64,000 nt of DNA from the NCBI RefSeq assembly GCF_001263175.1, contig NZ_CP012332.1, positions 2,977,501-3,041,500 of the forward strand, written 5' to 3'. The notes under the pieces are model-generated. The model searched no databases. It saw nothing but the letters and a program-made list of their open reading frames with translations, and was not told where the DNA came from. The position numbers and the translations under genes are program-made. Below are positions 61,124 through 64,000 of this stretch, piece after piece (position 1 is the first letter of the stretch; each line of letters begins with the position of its first letter). The DNA is from Vulgatibacter incomptus. GTDB taxonomy: Bacteria > Myxococcota > Myxococcia > Myxococcales > Vulgatibacteraceae.

Positions 61124-63207
61124 TGGGAGGCAAGGGCTCCTTCGGCCTGCTCCTGCGCCTCGCGCTCCGGAGCCTCTTCGGCCATCGGGTCAAGGTGCTG
61201 ATCGTCGGCTCGCTCCTGGCCTTCGGCACCTTCCTCCTCGTCTTCGGCACCACGCTCCTCTCGAACATCGAGCGGGCGATGGAGGCGAGCGTCACGGGCA
61301 GCCTCACCGGCCAGATCCAGCTCGTCTCCAAAAAGGCGAAAGACGATCTCGCGTTCTACGGCCCCGCCGCCGCCTCCGAGCAGGACGTCGGCGTCATCGA
61401 GTCCTTCGCCGAGGTGCGGGACGCGGTTCTCTCGATCCCCAACGTGAAGGCCGTGATCCCGATGGGCCGGCACGTCGCCCAACCCCTCCTCGGCAACGAG
61501 CTCGACGAGACCCTCGCCGAGCTCCGAAAGGCCCTGGACGACGGCGACGCGTCGAGGCGGGATCGCCTCGTCCGGAAGCTCCGGCGGACCACCGGACTCC
61601 TCCTCGATTCGAACCTCCGCCGGCTGGAGCTCACGGCCCACCCGGAGGACATCCTGGCGGAGAACGCGGACCTCGAGAAGGCCGGCTCGGACGAGCTCTG
61701 GGCGAACTTCGCCGCCCATCCCCAGCCCGTGCTCGAGTTCATGGACACCCGGATCGCCAAGCTCGCCGACGAGGGCTGGACCCACTACATCCCCTTCATC
61801 GGCACCGACCTCGACGCCTTCGCGAAGAGCTTCGAGTCCTTCGAGCTGGTCGAAGGGGAGAAGGTCCCCACGGGCCACCGCGGCTTCCTCTTCAACAAGA
61901 CCTTCTTCGAGGACTTCTCCAAGAACAAGGTCGCGCGGATGCTCGACAAGGTCCGCGAGGCACGCGACCTCGACGGCAAGCGGATCGCCACGGATCCGGG
62001 CCTCCAGGAGGAGGTGAAGTCGCTCGCGAAGTTCACCCGCTACGTGACCCAGCAGCTCGACGCGGAGGACGCCGCCGCGGTCGAGGCGGAGCTGTCCCGG
62101 ATCGTGCCGGACGCCACGGGCGATCTCGACGAGAAGGTCGCGGCCCTGCTCGCGGTGGACGACACGAGCTTCGACGCGCGCTACGCCTTCTTCTACGACG
62201 TGATCGCTCCGAAGATCCGGCTGTACAAGGTGAAGGTCGGCGACACCTTCACCATGCGCTCCATGACCCGCGCCGGTTATCCGAAGGCGGTGAACGTGAA
62301 GGTCTATGGCACCTTTCGCTTCAATGGCCTCGAGCGCTCGACGCTCGCATCTGCCTACTGCCTCATGGACCTGATGTCCTTCCGGGACCTCTTCGGCCTG
62401 ATGACCGTGGAGAAGCGCGCCGAGCTCGACTCCATCCGCGCCGAGGTCGGCCTCGCCGAGCTCGGGCGGGACGACGCAGAGGACGCCCTCTTCGGCTCCG
62501 AAGCCGAGGTGGAGGAGCACGAGTCTGCCGGCGGGATCGATCTCGGCAGCCGGATCGCCGCGACCTCCGGTGCGGCCAACGTGATCGACACCTTCGATCC
62601 GGCGGACCTCGACAAGGGGACGGTGCTCCACGCCGCCCTGTTGCTGAAGGATCCGAGCCGGCTCTCTGACACCATCGAGCGGATCGAGGCGGTGGCCGCG
62701 AGCCGCGGCCTCGAGGTGAAGCCCCTTCCCTGGCTGAGCGTCACCGGCATCGTCGGACAGCTCATCCTCGTCCTCCGGGCGGTGCTCTACATCACCATCG
62801 CGATCATCTTCCTGGTGGCGCTCGTGATCATCAACAACTCGATGGTCATGGCCACGATGGACCGCGTCGCCGAGATCGGCACGATGCGGGCCATCGGCGC
62901 GAAGCGGCGGTTCGTGCTGGCGCTCTTCCTCTTCGAGACGCTGATCCTCGGCGCCTTCGCGAGCGGCACGGGCGCCGGGCTCGCCACTGCGCTCACGCTC
63001 TTCCTCGGAAAGGTGGGCCTGCCCGCCTCGTCGTCGGACTTCCTGATCTTCCTCTTCGGTGGTCCCGCCCTGTACCCGACGGTGGGCGTGGCGCAGCTCG
63101 TGTTCGGCCTCGCCGCCATCCTCGCGGTGAGCCTGATCTCCACCTTCTATCCCGCGCGCATCGCCGCGCGGATCGCGCCCGTCGTGGCGATGCAGCGCAA
63201 GGAGTAG
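61123..63207 (+). CDS. FtsX-like ABC permease with large periplasmic domain
   Basis: A 694-residue permease with the MacB/LolC layout: one N-terminal helix (VKVLIVGSLLAFGTFLLVF), a periplasmic domain of about 500 residues, and three C-terminal helices in an FtsX domain (LYITIAIIFLVALVIINNSMVMATMDRVAEIG, quoted in part as NNSMVMATMDRVAEIGTMRA; then FETLILGAFASG; YPARIAARIAPVVAM). The periplasmic part is longer than usual and contains charged helical inserts (LDETLAELRKALDDGDASRR; KSLAKFTRYVTQQLDAEDAA). Starts on the TGATG overlap. Confidence 0.9.
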   Translation: MGGKGSFGLLLRLALRSLFGHRVKVLIVGSLLAFGTFLLVFGTTLLSNIERAMEASVTGSLTGQIQLVSKKAKDDLAFYGPAAASEQDVGVIESFAEVRDAVLSIPNVKAVIPMGRHVAQPLLGNELDETLAELRKALDDGDASRRDRLVRKLRRTTGLLLDSNLRRLELTAHPEDILAENADLEKAGSDELWANFAAHPQPVLEFMDTRIAKLADEGWTHYIPFIGTDLDAFAKSFESFELVEGEKVPTGHRGFLFNKTFFEDFSKNKVARMLDKVREARDLDGKRIATDPGLQEEVKSLAKFTRYVTQQLDAEDAAAVEAELSRIVPDATGDLDEKVAALLAVDDTSFDARYAFFYDVIAPKIRLYKVKVGDTFTMRSMTRAGYPKAVNVKVYGTFRFNGLERSTLASAYCLMDLMSFRDLFGLMTVEKRAELDSIRAEVGLAELGRDDAEDALFGSEAEVEEHESAGGIDLGSRIAATSGAANVIDTFDPADLDKGTVLHAALLLKDPSRLSDTIERIEAVAASRGLEVKPLPWLSVTGIVGQLILVLRAVLYITIAIIFLVALVIINNSMVMATMDRVAEIGTMRAIGAKRRFVLALFLFETLILGAFASGTGAGLATALTLFLGKVGLPASSSDFLIFLFGGPALYPTVGVAQLVFGLAAILAVSLISTFYPARIAARIAPVVAMQRKE

Positions 63208-63211
63208 CGTC

Positions 63212-64000
63212 ATGGGCATCTACGTGAAGATCGCGCTCCGCAACCTGCTCCAGGCCCGGCGGCGCAGCCTGCTGCTCTCCGTGGCCCTTGGAATGGTGAC
63301 CACGCTCCTCGTGGTGCTCCTCGCGCTCTCGCAGGGGCTCACGGACAACATGCGCAAGACGGCGACCACCCTGGCGTCGGGCCACGTGAACGTCGGCGGC
63401 TTCTTCAAGCTCACCCAGGGTCAGGTGGCGCCGTTCATCGCCGAAGGCGAGCCGGTGAGGAAGATCATCGAGGAAAACACGCCGGGCCTCGACTTCGTGA
63501 TCGATCGCCTGGGCGGCTTCGGCAAGCTGATCAGCGACACCGGCTCGACGGTCTCCTCGTTCAACGGCATCGACCCCGCCGTGGAGCAGCAGTTCCTCGA
63601 GCGGATCCAGCTCGCCCCCGAGCGCGACTACAAGGAGGGCGGGCGCAACGAGGCCTTCGGCGATCGCTCGCGGATCGGGCAGCCCGGCACGATCCTCCTC
63701 TTCGCCGGCCAGGCGAAGCGGCTGGGAGTGGGCGTCGGCGACAACGTCACCATCACCACGGAGACCACCCGCGGCGCGATGAACTCGGCCGAGTTCACGG
63801 TGGTGGCGATCGCCCGCGACATGGGGATGATGAGCAGCTGGTACACCTTCGTGTCCAAGGACGCCGTCCGCCACCTCTACCGGATGAAGGAGGAATCCAC
63901 CGGCGGGTTCTTCGTGTACCTGAAGGACATCGGGCAGGCCGACGCGACGATGGCGCATCTGCGGAAGGTCTTCGAGGAGAAGGGGTACAGCATCCTCGAC
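63212..64000 (+). CDS. Second FtsX-like ABC permease (3' end outside window)
   Basis: Translated directly from the sequence because it runs off the right edge: 263 residues are present. The N-terminus MGIYVKIALRNLLQARRRS and helix LLLSVALGMVTTLLVVLLAL match LolE/MacB permeases; the periplasmic domain has GFGKLISDTGSTVSSFNGID and LLFAGQAKRLGVGVGDNVTIT. Begins four bases after the previous stop. With the ATPase and first permease it forms a LolCDE-like set; further subunits may lie beyond the window. Confidence 0.9.
   Translation, partial: MGIYVKIALRNLLQARRRSLLLSVALGMVTTLLVVLLALSQGLTDNMRKTATTLASGHVNVGGFFKLTQGQVAPFIAEGEPVRKIIEENTPGLDFVIDRLGGFGKLISDTGSTVSSFNGIDPAVEQQFLERIQLAPERDYKEGGRNEAFGDRSRIGQPGTILLFAGQAKRLGVGVGDNVTITTETTRGAMNSAEFTVVAIARDMGMMSSWYTFVSKDAVRHLYRMKEESTGGFFVYLKDIGQADATMAHLRKVFEEKGYSILD

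Overview
The window is very GC-rich, gene-dense DNA (roughly two thirds or more G+C) with strong third-position GC bias, many GTG and TTG starts and tightly packed genes. The gene content (large TPR and DUF3857 proteins, many cell-surface lipoproteins, MopE-type and collagen-like proteins, acidic-tailed SSB with a long glycine linker) suggests a bacterium of the Myxococcota (former Deltaproteobacteria). This is inference from family content; no rRNA is present to confirm it. No tRNA, rRNA, insertion sequence, prophage or CRISPR array is recognisable.

Layout. 1-5.6 kb: prmA (cut by the window edge) behind a two-domain M16 peptidase on the minus strand; divergent coiled-coil protein and hemW. 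5.6-13.8 kb (minus): a 1281-residue DUF3857 lipoprotein with a degenerate transglutaminase domain, thpR, then a glmU-glmS operon in which GlmU carries an 89-residue lysine/alanine/serine tail. 13.9-22.6 kb: a LuxR-type response regulator, ggt, a TatD-like protein that has lost its metal ligands, a methyltransferase, trxB, and a radC-small membrane protein-recQ operon. 22.9-29.5 kb (minus except one lipoprotein): a 952-residue TPR membrane protein, ssb and a long PBP4-type peptidase. 29.7-38.3 kb: a peptide-type ABC importer without ATPase genes, a YihY/BrkB protein, queC, a cold-shock protein, an Smr protein, a tryptophan-dioxygenase-like protein and an EVE protein. 38.3-47 kb: a fused flavin monooxygenase/Old Yellow Enzyme of the anthraniloyl/salicylyl-CoA type, then a minus-strand run (mutY, hydrolase, acetyltransferase, coiled-coil protein, ferritin-like protein), an SDR and a Cas4/AddB-like nuclease.

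47.2-59.1 kb is the most unusual region: four consecutive plus-strand genes, three of them with overlapping start and stop codons, encode only exported proteins: an OmpA-like/beta-barrel protein, an 1805-residue helical lipoprotein whose C-terminal half resembles a Tc-toxin A-subunit pore module, a 1063-residue cysteine-rich/MopE lipoprotein and a collagen-like lipoprotein. A promoter with an UP-like AT tract precedes the first gene and a strong two-way hairpin follows the last. I regard it as a candidate undescribed cell-surface system.

59.2-64 kb: a MarR-type regulator fused to a toastrack-like beta domain is divergent from a LolCDE/MacB-type ABC system (ATPase and two FtsX permeases, the second cut by the window end), with a palindromic operator candidate between them. 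This reads as a self-contained envelope-stress regulator plus exporter.
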